64,000 bases of DNA from Planctomycetota bacterium. Lineage in GTDB: Bacteria; Planctomycetota; PLA2; JAEUHO01. The notes below the pieces were generated by a model. The model saw nothing but the letters and a program-made list of their open reading frames with translations, did no database searches and was not told the DNA's origin. Within the stretch, counting starts at the first letter, position 1; each line of letters opens with the position of its first letter. This document shows positions 43,250 to 51,914 of the stretch, in pieces. The DNA lies in assembly GCA_020631815.1 (NCBI GenBank), contig JACKGW010000005.1:1-64000 (forward strand), read 5' to 3'. A program made the translations under genes and the position numbers.

Positions 43250-43957
43250 GTGCCAGGCCAGCCAAACTCGCATGGGAAGCAACGCTCCGTCGTGCGAGCC
43301 GCTGTGTGGCTTCTGGCCTCTGTGACGTGCTTCGGGTGCGGGGGACCGACAGGAGACTCGGCCCCCCGGATGGTGGAGATTCAGCACGAATCTTCTGCTC
43401 AGCCGCTTGGGGGTTCGCACGTGCCGGGGCACCTGCTCGCGCGGGAGTCCCGGATCGCTGCTTCTCGTCAAGCGCCTGCGGGGGGCGTAGATTCCCTTGG
43501 CCTCGCGTCGGCTGATCCGCTGGAGTTGGCGAATTGGATTGCTCGACTTCCTGACTCTGCATGGGAAGACGTGGAGCCCCTGCTCCCGCGCGTGGTTGAG
43601 TTGCTCTCGCATGCAGATGAAGACGTTGCCTTAAACGCCGCGATGGTTCTCGGCGGGGCTTGCCTCGAGCAACCAGCGTACATCCGCGCACTGGTCTCAA
43701 GTGCGCGCGAAGTGCGCGGAGAGAGCCTGTTCGGGGTGAATGCCGCCCATGCGATCGCATCTTCGTGCTTGCAAATGCTGCCCCAGGCCGAAGCAAGGGC
43801 GGCCCGCCAGTTGGTTCGTCGCCTGTTGCAGGCGCATCGATCGACTACTGCAGAACATCTAGCGTTCGTTGAAGGTCAGATGCGTGATGCCGCTGTTGAT
43901 TGGAGTGCCTTCTCGAAGCGAGAGCGCCAATGTTGGTGGGGGCGTGATGACCGGTAG
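43250..43957 (+). CDS. Putative lipoprotein, candidate RHS1 immunity protein
   Basis: A 235-residue protein from GTG 43250, chosen because GGAGG lies 8 bp upstream; earlier in-frame codons overlap the RHS gene end. A lipoprotein signal is visible: VVRAAVWLLASVTCFGCGG with a lipobox Cys, so it is probably anchored in a membrane facing the periplasm. The rest is helical and HEAT-like (VVELLSHADEDVALNAAMVL). It sits directly after the RHS tip, the position of immunity genes in polymorphic toxin loci. Overlap with the next small membrane protein suggests a short operon. The immunity role is an inference from position. Confidence 0.6.
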   Translation: MPGQPNSHGKQRSVVRAAVWLLASVTCFGCGGPTGDSAPRMVEIQHESSAQPLGGSHVPGHLLARESRIAASRQAPAGGVDSLGLASADPLELANWIARLPDSAWEDVEPLLPRVVELLSHADEDVALNAAMVLGGACLEQPAYIRALVSSAREVRGESLFGVNAAHAIASSCLQMLPQAEARAARQLVRRLLQAHRSTTAEHLAFVEGQMRDAAVDWSAFSKRERQCWWGRDDR

Positions 43958-44174
43958 AAAGGATAACTCGCCGTCTGGCGACGCCGCTGCTGGAGACCAG
44001 GGGCCTTTCGCGCAGCGTGGCCGGCAGTGGGATTTCGTCGTTCTTCTGGTGAGCCTACTGTTGCTGCACTGGGGTCGGGAGCGCAGTGACTGGGTGATGC
44101 AGGCGCTGGGAATGTTGGGGGTCTTGGCAGGTGCCGTCGCTCTCGTTCGACATGCGATTCGGAGGCTCAGCTAG
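43947..44174 (+). CDS. Small membrane protein, 75 aa
   Basis: Begins MTGRKDNSPSGDAAAGDQG with two hydrophobic segments (WDFVVLLVSLLLLHW and LGMLGVLAGAVALV), so probably two membrane passes. It overlaps the end of the lipoprotein gene (43957) by 11 nt. It lies immediately before the right-end repeat of element A, about 45 bp away, making it the last gene of the element. Function unknown; an immunity accessory is possible. Confidence 0.55.
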   Translation: MTGRKDNSPSGDAAAGDQGPFAQRGRQWDFVVLLVSLLLLHWGRERSDWVMQALGMLGVLAGAVALVRHAIRRLS

Positions 44175-44218
44175 AGGGTTTTTCGTGTTGCGCACGCATA
44201 CCTCTGGAGGAATCTGCG

Positions 44219-44426
44219 CTGCTCCGCGTCACGACATTCTGACTGTTCTGTCCGAGTTCTCGGCAGCTGCCGGATCACAGGGACTGCCATCGTCTCGTGC
44301 GGCGGCCGCTCCGAGGCGGGCGGGGGAGGGCGTGATGCGACACGCCGCTGAGTACACGTCACAAGCGCCCCGGCGCCTCGCCCTAACCCGCGCACCATGC
44401 GCCACTTACGACACGCGACGATCTGT
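44219..44426 (+). repeat. Element right-end repeat, copy 1
   Basis: Matches 56882-57082 closely over about 200 bp (for example shared GACATTCTGACTGTTCTGTC) and stops at the att core. It is absent before the intact tRNA at 482. It therefore marks the right terminus of the element, probably with recombinase arm sites. No gene in it. Confidence 0.85.
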
Positions 44427-44477
44427 TTCCCAAGCTGAATGTCGTCGGTTCGAGTCCGATCGGGCGCTCCACTCCGC
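44427..44477 (+). repeat. att site 2 (tRNA-Gly 3' half)
   Basis: 51 bp identical to 513-563, covering the anticodon loop through the CCA end and 6 bp beyond. The tRNA 5' half is missing, so it is not a tRNA gene. It is the junction between element A and element B. Confidence 0.92.
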
Positions 44478-44663
44478 TTCCCGCTAAACGGCGGAACTCC
44501 GGGGTCTGCGCGCCACAGATGGCTGCGTTCACGCACGACCCGAAATCGCGTGAACGGCGAGGTTGTGCGAGGTCATGCAGCAAGCGGACGGTGTGACATC
44601 CCAACCCACGACTCAAGGCGCTCAGCATTCCGTGGCACACCGCGGTCAAGGGGCGTGCCGTTC
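44478..44663 (+). repeat. Element left-end repeat, copy 2
   Basis: Close copy of 564-751 and 57141-57303, directly after att 2. It starts element B. The stretch 44175-44710 therefore holds no gene, only the right end of A, the att core and the left end of B. Confidence 0.85.
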
Positions 44664-44710
44664 AGCGAGGCGACCGGCGCCCAGCACAGCCTCCATTGGT
44701 GACTGCGGAC

Positions 44711-45208
44711 CTAGTCGGCGAGGTGAACATCGGCGGGCACCCAAGTTGCGTCTGTAGCGAGCAAGTCACGCAGGGGCGCCCATGCCTCACCGGTTGGGCA
44801 TGCCGTTGCTGACGTCGTGAAGGCAGTCGTAGGGTCTTGGGCCTTCTCAATCAAGAGTCGGACCGCCTGCCTTGGATGCTCAACCCGTTCAGTGCCATTC
44901 TCAGATCGCACCACGGCCCGCACGATCTCGATCCCCGCGAACAAGCGACCCGCCCCAACGGCCTGCTCGACCCACGGGCCGTCATAGACGCAGCGCGTGT
45001 GGCCGTCATCGACGACAATGTCCGCCTGCCCAACACCATAGATGAGCATGGACGCTCGAGCATCTCGTTGGTGGACTAGCCTTAGGTGGGCGGGCTTGGT
45101 CGGGAGACACGCAGTCTTGCGGCGCGTGGCCAGCGTGGCGCCGATCGCAGCCATGGCGAGGGAAGCCAGTAGCGCAATCGCGAGAGTCCGAGGGCCCGCA
45201 CGCTCCAT
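44711..45208 (-). CDS. Hypothetical membrane-anchored protein, 165 aa
   Basis: Begins MERAGPRTLAIALLASLAMA, a signal peptide or N-terminal anchor, so the remainder is probably periplasmic. The mature part is alpha/beta (VYDGPWVEQAVGAGRLFAGI) with a few Cys residues and no recognised motif. It is the last gene of a four-gene overlapping minus-strand operon (47341 to 44711) in the cargo slot of element B, its ATG overlapping the stop of the lipoprotein gene. Function unknown. Confidence 0.55.
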   Translation of the reverse strand: MERAGPRTLAIALLASLAMAAIGATLATRRKTACLPTKPAHLRLVHQRDARASMLIYGVGQADIVVDDGHTRCVYDGPWVEQAVGAGRLFAGIEIVRAVVRSENGTERVEHPRQAVRLLIEKAQDPTTAFTTSATACPTGEAWAPLRDLLATDATWVPADVHLAD

Positions 45209-45789
45209 CAGTCGGCCTCCGCCGGATCGCGCCGTTCTAGGAACCGCACGGACTGACGAGCACTCTGGCGTGCGATCGCCACCAACTTCCAGTTCGTGGT
45301 CCCTCGCGCCCAGTCTAGCGGATGAATCGGCGTCGTGATGTCAGCGCGCGTCCAGTGCAGCCGAAACCTGCCACTCTCGTCACCGTCAAGAAGGCACTCA
45401 TAGTCAATCGGCGTGCGGGCGACGGACTGGAGCTGTCCGTGCTCGTAGCGGGACTCATCGAATTGAGTAAGGTGAATCCGCAGGCGCGTGCGCCCGTTGT
45501 GCTCTTGCCGTGCCGTCACGCTTCCCATCCACCACTTGGAACTACCTCTCCAAGCGTGAACGAGTACTCGACCGGACTCGCCAATGTGAAGTGACACATC
45601 TCTGGCTGGATCAAAGGTCTCCAGGGTCAGTAGCAACCTCGTCGGTGGCACGAAGCCTTCGGGCCGACGCTCGGCCCTGCATGCGCCGAGCATAGTAGGG
45701 GTTGCCAGAATGGCTGCCACCGCCAACCACCTGCACCGACGACTCCGGTGCAGCATGTGCGAATCCTGAGACCAGATCAGATCGGCCAT
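45208..45789 (-). CDS. Putative lipoprotein, 193 aa
   Basis: Starts at ATG 45789, which overlaps the upstream stop as TGATG; a later Met (MLHRSRRCRW) is an alternative. A hydrophobic stretch ends in a lipobox (ATPTMLGACRAERR), indicating a lipoprotein. The mature part is beta-rich and charged (FDPARDVSLHIGESGRVLVH). No family recognised. It is coupled to the 412-aa gene upstream and the 165-aa gene downstream, so the three may form an envelope complex. Confidence 0.58.
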   Translation of the reverse strand: MADLIWSQDSHMLHRSRRCRWLAVAAILATPTMLGACRAERRPEGFVPPTRLLLTLETFDPARDVSLHIGESGRVLVHAWRGSSKWWMGSVTARQEHNGRTRLRIHLTQFDESRYEHGQLQSVARTPIDYECLLDGDESGRFRLHWTRADITTPIHPLDWARGTTNWKLVAIARQSARQSVRFLERRDPAEAD

Positions 45790-47027
45790 CAGCCGCAGGG
45801 CGTCGCTTGACCCGGCAGGGGCTTCGGAGACCCAGCCTCGTCGACCTCAGCGGGGTCCCACTCAGCATCAGGTGGGACGTTTCTAGATGCGGACGCACTC
45901 CCACTATCTGGAATCAGGCCAAGCTCGCTCTCGTCTGCACGCGCGTTCTCTTGCCCAGGGAACGGCGCCCATGAGGCATAGAACTCGCGAGTAAGGAGCA
46001 TTCTTCGTGAATCGACGTATGCCCAGAAGTTGCATCGGTCGTAGACGATGCCAACGAAGTCGTAGGTGATGCGAACGCGTGTTCCGAGTCGTACGTTGCT
46101 ACTGGGGATGCCGGGGCTGTCGTCCCAATCCACAACACAGGGATCGACCGGAACCTGGTCCACGTCCAGATCCGGATTGTCCGGTGGGGTCGGGCTTCCA
46201 TGAGAGTCGACCGTGCTGCCGTCGACGCGAGCCCCCCCCGCGATTCTCCCGTCAGATTGCTTGTCAAGTTCCCAAGTTCCCGCAGTAGGGGGGCTCGAAG
46301 AACTGCCGCCATGCGGGGAAGGCAACGTCTTGCGAACGAAAGTGCGAAGCACGCAGCACTCACATCGAATGGTAGGTGGCGCGTGCTTGAAGACCACCGC
46401 CGCAGTGAAGTGGAACCCGACAATGGGGTCCTTCTCGCTGACTTGGTGTCCATCCGGTGGACTCGGATTGCAGTCTTCAGGAAGATGCCACTGGTCTACC
46501 TCACATCGCACGCGCGCGCCGTCGATGACGGTGCCATGGTCGGGCAGGCGTTGTTGGGAGAAGTATGGGATTCCGTCTCGGAGCAGCCTGTGGGCGTACG
46601 GATTCGTACGCGCGACCGCGGCGCCAAAGGACGCTGCCGGCCCATCGTCGCCCTTCTTGTTGGACTCCTCCGGACTGCCAGGCGCAGGGCTCCAGACTGC
46701 CCCGCCGAGTGAGATGGGCGCATCGCCCTCTGCGATCGCGTGCGGTGGGACGTGAGGCGTGCTCAAGTCCTCGACAATTGCATCGACTCGACGGTGCTCG
46801 GCTCCGAGAGCGGCCGCCCCATAGACGTGGGCCACGGCTGCCCGTGTCCAGAAATCGTCATGCACACTTCCAGATCCAGCAATCATCAATGCAAAGCGGA
46901 GGGCATCCGCCGCGGAACGCTCCGCTCCGAGCTGGTGGCCGCATCCCGTGCAGCATGCGCCTGGGCGCACACCCCTGGAACCTGTTGCGCGCATGTGTAG
47001 AGACTCCGCAGCTAGTACGGACGCCAA
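45789..47027 (-). CDS. Hypothetical protein, 412 aa, element B cargo
   Basis: Begins MASVLAAESLHMRATGSRGV; its start overlaps the end of the upstream 109-aa gene. It has a Cys-containing segment near the N-terminus (PGACCTGCGHQLGAE), a central beta-rich part (YFSQQRLPDHGTVIDGARVR), a CECC motif, a Pro/Asp-rich segment (DNPDLDVDQVPVDPCVVDWD), and a C-terminal acidic tail. No signal peptide or known domain is evident. It may be the main effector of the cargo operon with two exported partners downstream, but its function is unknown. Confidence 0.5.
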   Translation of the reverse strand: MASVLAAESLHMRATGSRGVRPGACCTGCGHQLGAERSAADALRFALMIAGSGSVHDDFWTRAAVAHVYGAAALGAEHRRVDAIVEDLSTPHVPPHAIAEGDAPISLGGAVWSPAPGSPEESNKKGDDGPAASFGAAVARTNPYAHRLLRDGIPYFSQQRLPDHGTVIDGARVRCEVDQWHLPEDCNPSPPDGHQVSEKDPIVGFHFTAAVVFKHAPPTIRCECCVLRTFVRKTLPSPHGGSSSSPPTAGTWELDKQSDGRIAGGARVDGSTVDSHGSPTPPDNPDLDVDQVPVDPCVVDWDDSPGIPSSNVRLGTRVRITYDFVGIVYDRCNFWAYVDSRRMLLTREFYASWAPFPGQENARADESELGLIPDSGSASASRNVPPDAEWDPAEVDEAGSPKPLPGQATPCG

Positions 47028-47341
47028 CTCGGAGCCTGCATCAGGAAGTGCACGGCTGCCGAGGCACCATCACCCACGTCGAACGTGTAGCGCATCCGGA
47101 TGATCTCCTTAAGGCTGCCGACATCGAGCGAGGCGATGCCGACGCTCGTCAGCGTGGAGAACGACGCGGCTGCGCTGAAGGCGGTGTCCTCCTCGTTGCG
47201 GTGCTCGACGTCCACCTTGAAGTTGGCGCTCGAGACGTGTGTGAGATCGATCGTGAAAGTCGCGGCAAGTCCGCCGCGGCGAAACTGCGGGCTGTGGTAG
47301 GCGTTGCCGTCAAGCTTGAAGAGAGTCGTTCCTACGACCAT
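47012..47341 (-). CDS. Small beta-rich protein, 109 aa
   Basis: Starts MVVGTTLFKLDGNAYHSPQF at ATG 47341 and continues with alternating polar and hydrophobic residues typical of a beta-sandwich or barrel (LAATFTIDLTHVSSANFKVD, FSTLTSVGIASLDVG). There is no Cys, signal or membrane helix. It is the first gene of the cargo operon of element B and its stop overlaps the next start. The fold impression is mine; no family recognised. Upstream, 47342-47560 holds no gene and ends at the integrase stop codon. Confidence 0.5.
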   Translation of the reverse strand: MVVGTTLFKLDGNAYHSPQFRRGGLAATFTIDLTHVSSANFKVDVEHRNEEDTAFSAAASFSTLTSVGIASLDVGSLKEIIRMRYTFDVGDGASAAVHFLMQAPSWRPY

Positions 47342-47560
47342 GATCGCTTCTCCAAGAATCCCGTGTGAGCTCGATTGCCCACGGACAGACGTGGTAGCGA
47401 TCCGTGGAGGGGCGCGCAAGGGGCTCGCCGTGAAGGAATCGCGAGTGGGGCTTGGGGCCCTGTGCCGGGCGCTGCCGGCAGCGTCACGGCGACATCACAC
47501 CGCCCGAGAAGTGGACCTTGGCTGTGTGAGTGGGCCGCACGCCCTCCGCGTGACCGGCCG

Positions 47561-48756
47561 CTACGTCCCCGTCCTCCGCTCCCCCCGCCGATCCCAGGAC
47601 CGGGGCTGGCTGACGGGACGCCCGCGCCTCTTGGCCTTGGGCGCCGCACCGGGCAGCGGCAGCCGCTCGACGGTGCCTTGGACGTCCAGCAGCGCGAGGT
47701 CGGTGTAGCGGGCCATGGTCGTCTCGATGGAGGCGTGCCGGGCCAGGGCCTGCGCGACGCGGGGGTGGACGCCCTGGGTGGCGAGCCAGGAGATGAACGT
47801 CGTCCGGAGTCCGTGGAAGTCGATCACGCGGCTGGTCTCATCCTCGCGCTCGATGCCAGCCGCCTCGCGGTCGCGGTGGAACGTGAGGGTGTTGGGGAAC
47901 ATGCCAGCGGGGATCACGGGGTCGGTCGGCTTCGCGGTCCGGGGCTTGGCGGCGACGAGCTGGTCGAGCAGGACCTCGGCGAGCGGGACCGACTGGTCAC
48001 GGCGGCTCTTGGACGAGGCCGCGGGCACGTGCACGACGCGGCGCCGATCGTCGATGTCGCACCAGCGAAGGCGCCGGATCTCGCCAGCACGTAGGCCCGT
48101 GCCCAGCGCGATGGCGTAGACCAGGGCGCGAACATCGCCGAGCTGCGTGAGGCGTTCCCGCTCCTTGTCCGTGACGCCCGCGTGGATGCGCGCCTCGGTG
48201 GCCTCCTTCAGCGGCCGGGTGCGTGCGGCGTGGAGCAGGGCCTCGGCCTCCTCGGGCGTCAGGGCGCGGCGGACGTGGCGGCGGTCGGCGCTCTCGTTGA
48301 GTGGCTTGATGCCCTCGAACGGGTCGAAGGGCGAGCGGCGGGTCTTCACCAGCCAGATCCCGAACTGCTTGAGCGCCTGGTAGTAGCGGTTCACGGTGCG
48401 GGCCGCGACACCCGTGGCGCGGATGGACGTGAGGAACTCGCTGGCACCGGGCAGGTCGAAGTCCTTGAGCCTTCGCGCTTTGCGATGGGCCACGTAGGCG
48501 TCCAGGCACTGGCGGCGGTCCTTCACGTACCGCTCGACGCGACCCCGGCCGCGGATCGTGGTCTCGAAGTCGTCCAGGTGCTTGGCGAGCGACTTCTCGG
48601 TGGCCGAGGCGAACGGGTCCACGATGCCGGCGCGGCGTAGCTCCTCGGTGCGCATCCGTTCCGAGGCGATCAGCTCGGCGGCGCGACGGTCCTTGGCCCC
48701 GGTGGACTCGTGGAACCGCTGGCCGCCGACGTAGTAGAGGGCCCAGTAGGTGCGCC
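47561..48756 (-). pseudogene. Integrase of element B, 5'-truncated
   Basis: Near-identical to the element A integrase from its codon 19 or so to the stop, with all catalytic residues present (TGLRAGEIRRL, SSKSRRDQ, HGLRTTF, ARHASIETTMARY). The first ~18 codons are replaced by the end of the IS3-family element at 48757, and the operon that feeds the gene in element A is missing. A shorter product from an internal Met (for example near 48655) is possible but would lack the N-terminal arm-binding segment. Confidence 0.92.
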
Positions 48757-48838
48757 TGACCTGCCCCCCTCTGAGTGCGCCACCTGGTCGAGTACTTTCA
48801 ACCGATCATGAGCCTGCCCCCAAAGTCGGTCCAGCCAT

Positions 48839-49702
48839 TCATGTCTTCGCGGCCACGGTTCGCAGCCTGGATGGCTCGCCATGGCGAGCCATCCGGGCTG
48901 CGAACGCCTCGGGAGCCAGGTCCCCCAAACGGGAGTGTGGTCTCACTTGGTTGTAGTCGCGCCGCCAATCCTGCAACGCGCGCCGTGCCTGATCAAGGGT
49001 GTCGAACCACCGCGTGTTCAGGCATTCATCGCGGACGCGGCCATTGAAGGACTCGATGTGGGCGTTCTCGACTGGCTTGCCCGGTCGGATGAAGTCGATG
49101 CGGATGCCTCGGCTGAAGCTCCAGGCATCGAAATGGTTGCAGGTGAACTCCGGTCCGTTGTCGACTTGGAGAACCCTTGGGGCGCCACGCCGAGCAATCA
49201 CCCTCTCGAGAGCTTCGGTCACGGCCTTCGAAGGGAAGCGGCGGGCAGCCCGTAGGGCCAGGCACTCCCGCGTGAACACGTCCAGCACCGTCAACGTGCG
49301 GAACTTGCGACCATCCGTCGTGGCGTCGCTCATGAAGTCCAGCGTCCAGCGTTCGTTGGCCACCTCGGCCGCCGGCGGCTTCACCCGGGGTCGGCTGGCG
49401 AGCTTCTTTCGGCGCTTGACGCGCACCGTGAGCCCTTCCTCGCGGTAGAGGCGATAGACGCGCTTGTGGTTCACGTGCCAGCCCTCGCGCCTCAGCAGCA
49501 CCGTCAGGCGCCTGTACCCGTAGCGGGGCCTGGCCAGCGCAAGATCCTTCAGACGCATCTTCAAGGCCGTTGGCTCCACCCGTCGACTCACGTGCCGGTG
49601 CACGTTCCGCGCAAAGCCCAGCACGCGGCAGGCGCGCCGCTCGCTCACGTCGTAGAGCGTCTGCAGGCTGCGGACCTCGAGTCGCTTGCGAGCGGAGCTC
49701 AA
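48839..49702 (-). CDS. IS3-family transposase OrfB
   Basis: A 287-residue DDE integrase-fold protein, with an HTH_21 segment (RPRYGYRRLTVLLRREGWHV) and the catalytic residues in ERWTLDFMSDATTDG (D), VLQVDNGPEFTCNH (D) and ENAHIESFNGRVRDECL (E, 35 residues on). Alone it would start at TTG 49702. More likely it is made as an OrfAB fusion by -1 frameshifting on the A7 run (49705-49711, minus strand), which joins LRKK of OrfA to RLSSARKRLE of OrfB. Confidence 0.94.
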   Translation of the reverse strand: MSSARKRLEVRSLQTLYDVSERRACRVLGFARNVHRHVSRRVEPTALKMRLKDLALARPRYGYRRLTVLLRREGWHVNHKRVYRLYREEGLTVRVKRRKKLASRPRVKPPAAEVANERWTLDFMSDATTDGRKFRTLTVLDVFTRECLALRAARRFPSKAVTEALERVIARRGAPRVLQVDNGPEFTCNHFDAWSFSRGIRIDFIRPGKPVENAHIESFNGRVRDECLNTRWFDTLDQARRALQDWRRDYNQVRPHSRLGDLAPEAFAARMARHGEPSRLRTVAAKT

Positions 49703-49965
49703 TCTTTTTTTCGCAGGACTTCCTGGAGCATCTGCTTGTCCAGCGCCAGGTCGGCCACCATCGCCTTCAGGCGACGGTTCTCCTCCTCCAGCTGGCGCAG
49801 ACGCTTGATCTCGCTCGGCGCCATCTCCCCGAACTGGCGCTTCCAGCGGTAGAACGTGTTGCGGCTGATGCCCATCTTGCGGCAGACGACCTGCACCGGC
49901 ACGCCCAGCTCCACCTGCTGGACCACGTGGGCAATCTGCTGCTCCGTGAACTTGCTCTTGCGCAT
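49699..49965 (-). CDS. IS3-family transposase OrfA
   Basis: An 88-residue HTH protein, MRKSKFTEQQIAHVVQQVEL with VQVVCRKMGISRNTFYRWKR, followed by a leucine-zipper-like coiled coil (LRQLEEENRRLKAMVADLAL). It binds the IS ends and, fused to OrfB by frameshifting at the A7 run, forms the active transposase. The stop overlaps the OrfB start. An identical copy is encoded at 51915-52181. Confidence 0.94.
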   Translation of the reverse strand: MRKSKFTEQQIAHVVQQVELGVPVQVVCRKMGISRNTFYRWKRQFGEMAPSEIKRLRQLEEENRRLKAMVADLALDKQMLQEVLRKKD

Positions 49966-50035
49966 GGCTGATCCAGACCTCCCATTATGGGACTTTTCCC
50001 ATTTCGTCTGGACCGTCTTTCGGGGTTTGCGTCAC

Positions 50036-50968
50036 TACCACCAGCAGGCGCTGGGATCGGTGACGGAGATCAGCGACCCGAGTGGTGCGGTCGTGGAGTG
50101 GGTGACGTACGACGTGTACGGAGCCGCGACGATCCGCGACCAGGCCGGGTCGACCGCGAGCAGCAGTGCCGTGGGCAGTCCATTCCTGTTCACCGGGCGC
50201 GAGTACGACGCCGATAGCGGGCTCTACCACTATCGGGCAAGGGCGTATGACCCAGCGGGAGGGAGATTCCTGCAGAGGGATCCGTTGGGGTATGTGGATG
50301 GGTTGAACGATCGGGAGTATGTGTCGTCCCGCCCTGCAGGGCTCCGTGACCCGGGTGGCACCAAGTCAGATGGGCCTCCCGCGCCGATTCGAGTCAAGTA
50401 CCCCAAGAGTTCGAATCCAGATCCTGCCGCGGCTGCGGCAGAGGACAAGGCGGCCGCCAAGAAGGCCGTCGACGATTGGAACAAGGCGAATCCAGACAAC
50501 CCCGTTCCCAAGGACGTTGCCGACTCGATCGGAGATCCGTTGGGGAAGGGGCATGTCGGGGGCTTGACGCACTGGCGCCTGCGCTGCCGTGTGCACTCTC
50601 AGGATCGGGACGGAACGCGATTCCATCGCTACGAATTCGAGTGGGACGAGTTGTTGGTCATTGTTGAGCCCGACGATGGGTCGCTCAGCGACCACGAGAA
50701 CGGCCATGTCGAGGTCACAGAGAAGGCTCGCCAAGATGCGAATGAGGAGGAAGCTAAGAAGGACCCCCGAGACGTCGGTGAGGAGACAGATGATGAGCGA
50801 GAGGCCGCGCGCCGCAAAGCGGAGAGGGAGGCCATGTCGAAGGCGAAGCAGGCAAACGACACATACGACGAGAGGACCGCCCACGGCAAGGAGCAGGGGA
50901 AGTACAAGGGGGGCGGTGACCCCACCGCTCCCGAGCCCCGAACTGACCGCCCGGCGGGTGGACGCTGA
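50036..50968 (+). pseudogene. RHS C-terminal fragment with HExxH tip (RHS2)
   Basis: A 311-codon remnant starting in mid-repeat at the IS end (YHQQALGSVTEISDPSGAVV, near-identical to RHS3 at 55361). It retains the core motif GGRFLQRDPLGYVDG and the complete tip. The tip contains SDHENGHVEVTEKARQDANE (H-E-x-x-H, 50693-50707) and, further on, YDERTAHGKEQGKY, a pattern like putative zinc proteases of the DUF922 type. No native start or secretion N-terminus remains, so it is an orphan toxin tip, kept with its downstream immunity candidate. Confidence 0.85.
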
Positions 50969-50969
50969 G

Positions 50970-51434
50970 ATGGCGCCCTCGCTGCGTGGCCTGGGAAGCT
51001 GGGCCGCAGCATGGCTCTGCGGCCTAGCGACGGTTGTGTCCTTGGGCTGCGGGGCGGATCCGTCTACTGCCGCCCCGCCGCCTGCTGTCTCATCGGTCTT
51101 CGAGAGGATCATAGAGGCCCTTCGCGTTCCCAAGTCGCGGCTTGCGTCGAACACGCGATTCGCCTCGCTCCCCTTGAGTGAGAGCGACCATGAGGTCGCA
51201 CATCGCATTGCTGTTTGGTGGTTTGACACCGACCGAGAGCGAGCAGTCAAGTTGGGAAGCGGCTGGTCGGCCGTCCTTCGGCATCGGATCGACGTTGGCG
51301 AATTCGACCCAACGCCTGTCGAAGCGTTGCGACCACGGGAGACGTGCCTGCTCCGCACTTCATTTGCAGAGGGCACGTCCGGCGGTGTCACATCTGAGGT
51401 GGTCCTGGCGATCGTCATCACCCCTGATCCGTAG
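50970..51434 (+). CDS. Putative lipoprotein, candidate RHS2 immunity protein
   Basis: A 154-residue protein whose ATG 50970 comes 1 base after the RHS2 stop, so translation is tightly coupled. The signal MAPSLRGLGSWAAAWLCGLA ends with the lipobox VSLGCGAD. The mature part is alpha/beta (HEVAHRIAVWWFDTDRERAV) with no recognised fold. By analogy to RHS loci it would neutralise the RHS2 tip in the periplasm; position and export signal are the only evidence. Confidence 0.65.
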   Translation: MAPSLRGLGSWAAAWLCGLATVVSLGCGADPSTAAPPPAVSSVFERIIEALRVPKSRLASNTRFASLPLSESDHEVAHRIAVWWFDTDRERAVKLGSGWSAVLRHRIDVGEFDPTPVEALRPRETCLLRTSFAEGTSGGVTSEVVLAIVITPDP

Positions 51435-51435
51435 T

Positions 51436-51590
51436 TCCGCAGGCTCTCGCTGACGGTGAGCATCCGCTCGGCGAACCGCGATCCGTCCGCACTGTGCGAC
51501 CCGAGCGAACCCTTGCGCCGGAGCGCCGCCGTTCGCAACGCACGCTCGGTGGCACTGTTCGTGGGCTCCTTGGGCCCGCCGACTGTGGCG
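51436..51590 (-). pseudogene. IS66-family transposase remnant
   Basis: On the minus strand the translated sequence GPKEPTNSATERALRTAALR followed by RKGSLGSHSADGSRFAERML matches the C-terminal motif of IS66-type transposases (usually NTAERALRPAVLWRKxSFG). Only about 50 codons remain. The rest of 51591-51845 shows no further recognisable gene. It marks an old insertion between the RHS2 immunity gene and the second IS3 copy. Confidence 0.72.
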
Positions 51591-51914
51591 CGCAGGTGGG
51601 TGGCGCTGCAGGCCCCGCCTGCGGAGTACGATGCCAGAGCAACTCCTGTCACCTTGGCCGGCCTACGGTGCAGACCCCCTGCGGAGCAGGCCGCACTTGG
51701 AGTCTCGCCAGCACCCATGGCGAAGCGATGCGCCGGATCTGCTACTCCATCCAGTGAACCGGGCCTCGCCCGCCTGACGACCGCCGAGAGTCGAACGCGG
51801 TTCCGGCTGCCGGCCTCGCAAGTGCGTGCCTTGCTTGGCGCCAGGTGACGCAAACCCCGAAAGACGGTCCAGACGAAATGGGAAAAGTCCCATAATGGGA
51901 GGTCTGGATCAGCC

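Larger units (their letters stand above)
48757..50034 (-). mobile_element. IS3-family insertion sequence, full-length copy
   Basis: A 1278-bp element; ends read TGACCTGCCCCCC (from 48757) and TGACGCAAACCCC (from 50034 inward), imperfect inverted repeats. It has orfA and orfB on the minus strand with an A7 frameshift site. The bases on its two sides (GCC and CTA) do not match, so there is no target duplication. One flank is integrase and the other RHS, indicating that recombination or deletion at the IS joined two formerly distant genes. Confidence 0.88.

Noticed and set aside
44400..44470. Second tRNA-Gly gene
   Set aside because: Only the anticodon loop and 3' half match; the acceptor 5' strand and D arm are missing, so it is an att remnant. 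The same holds for 57083-57140.
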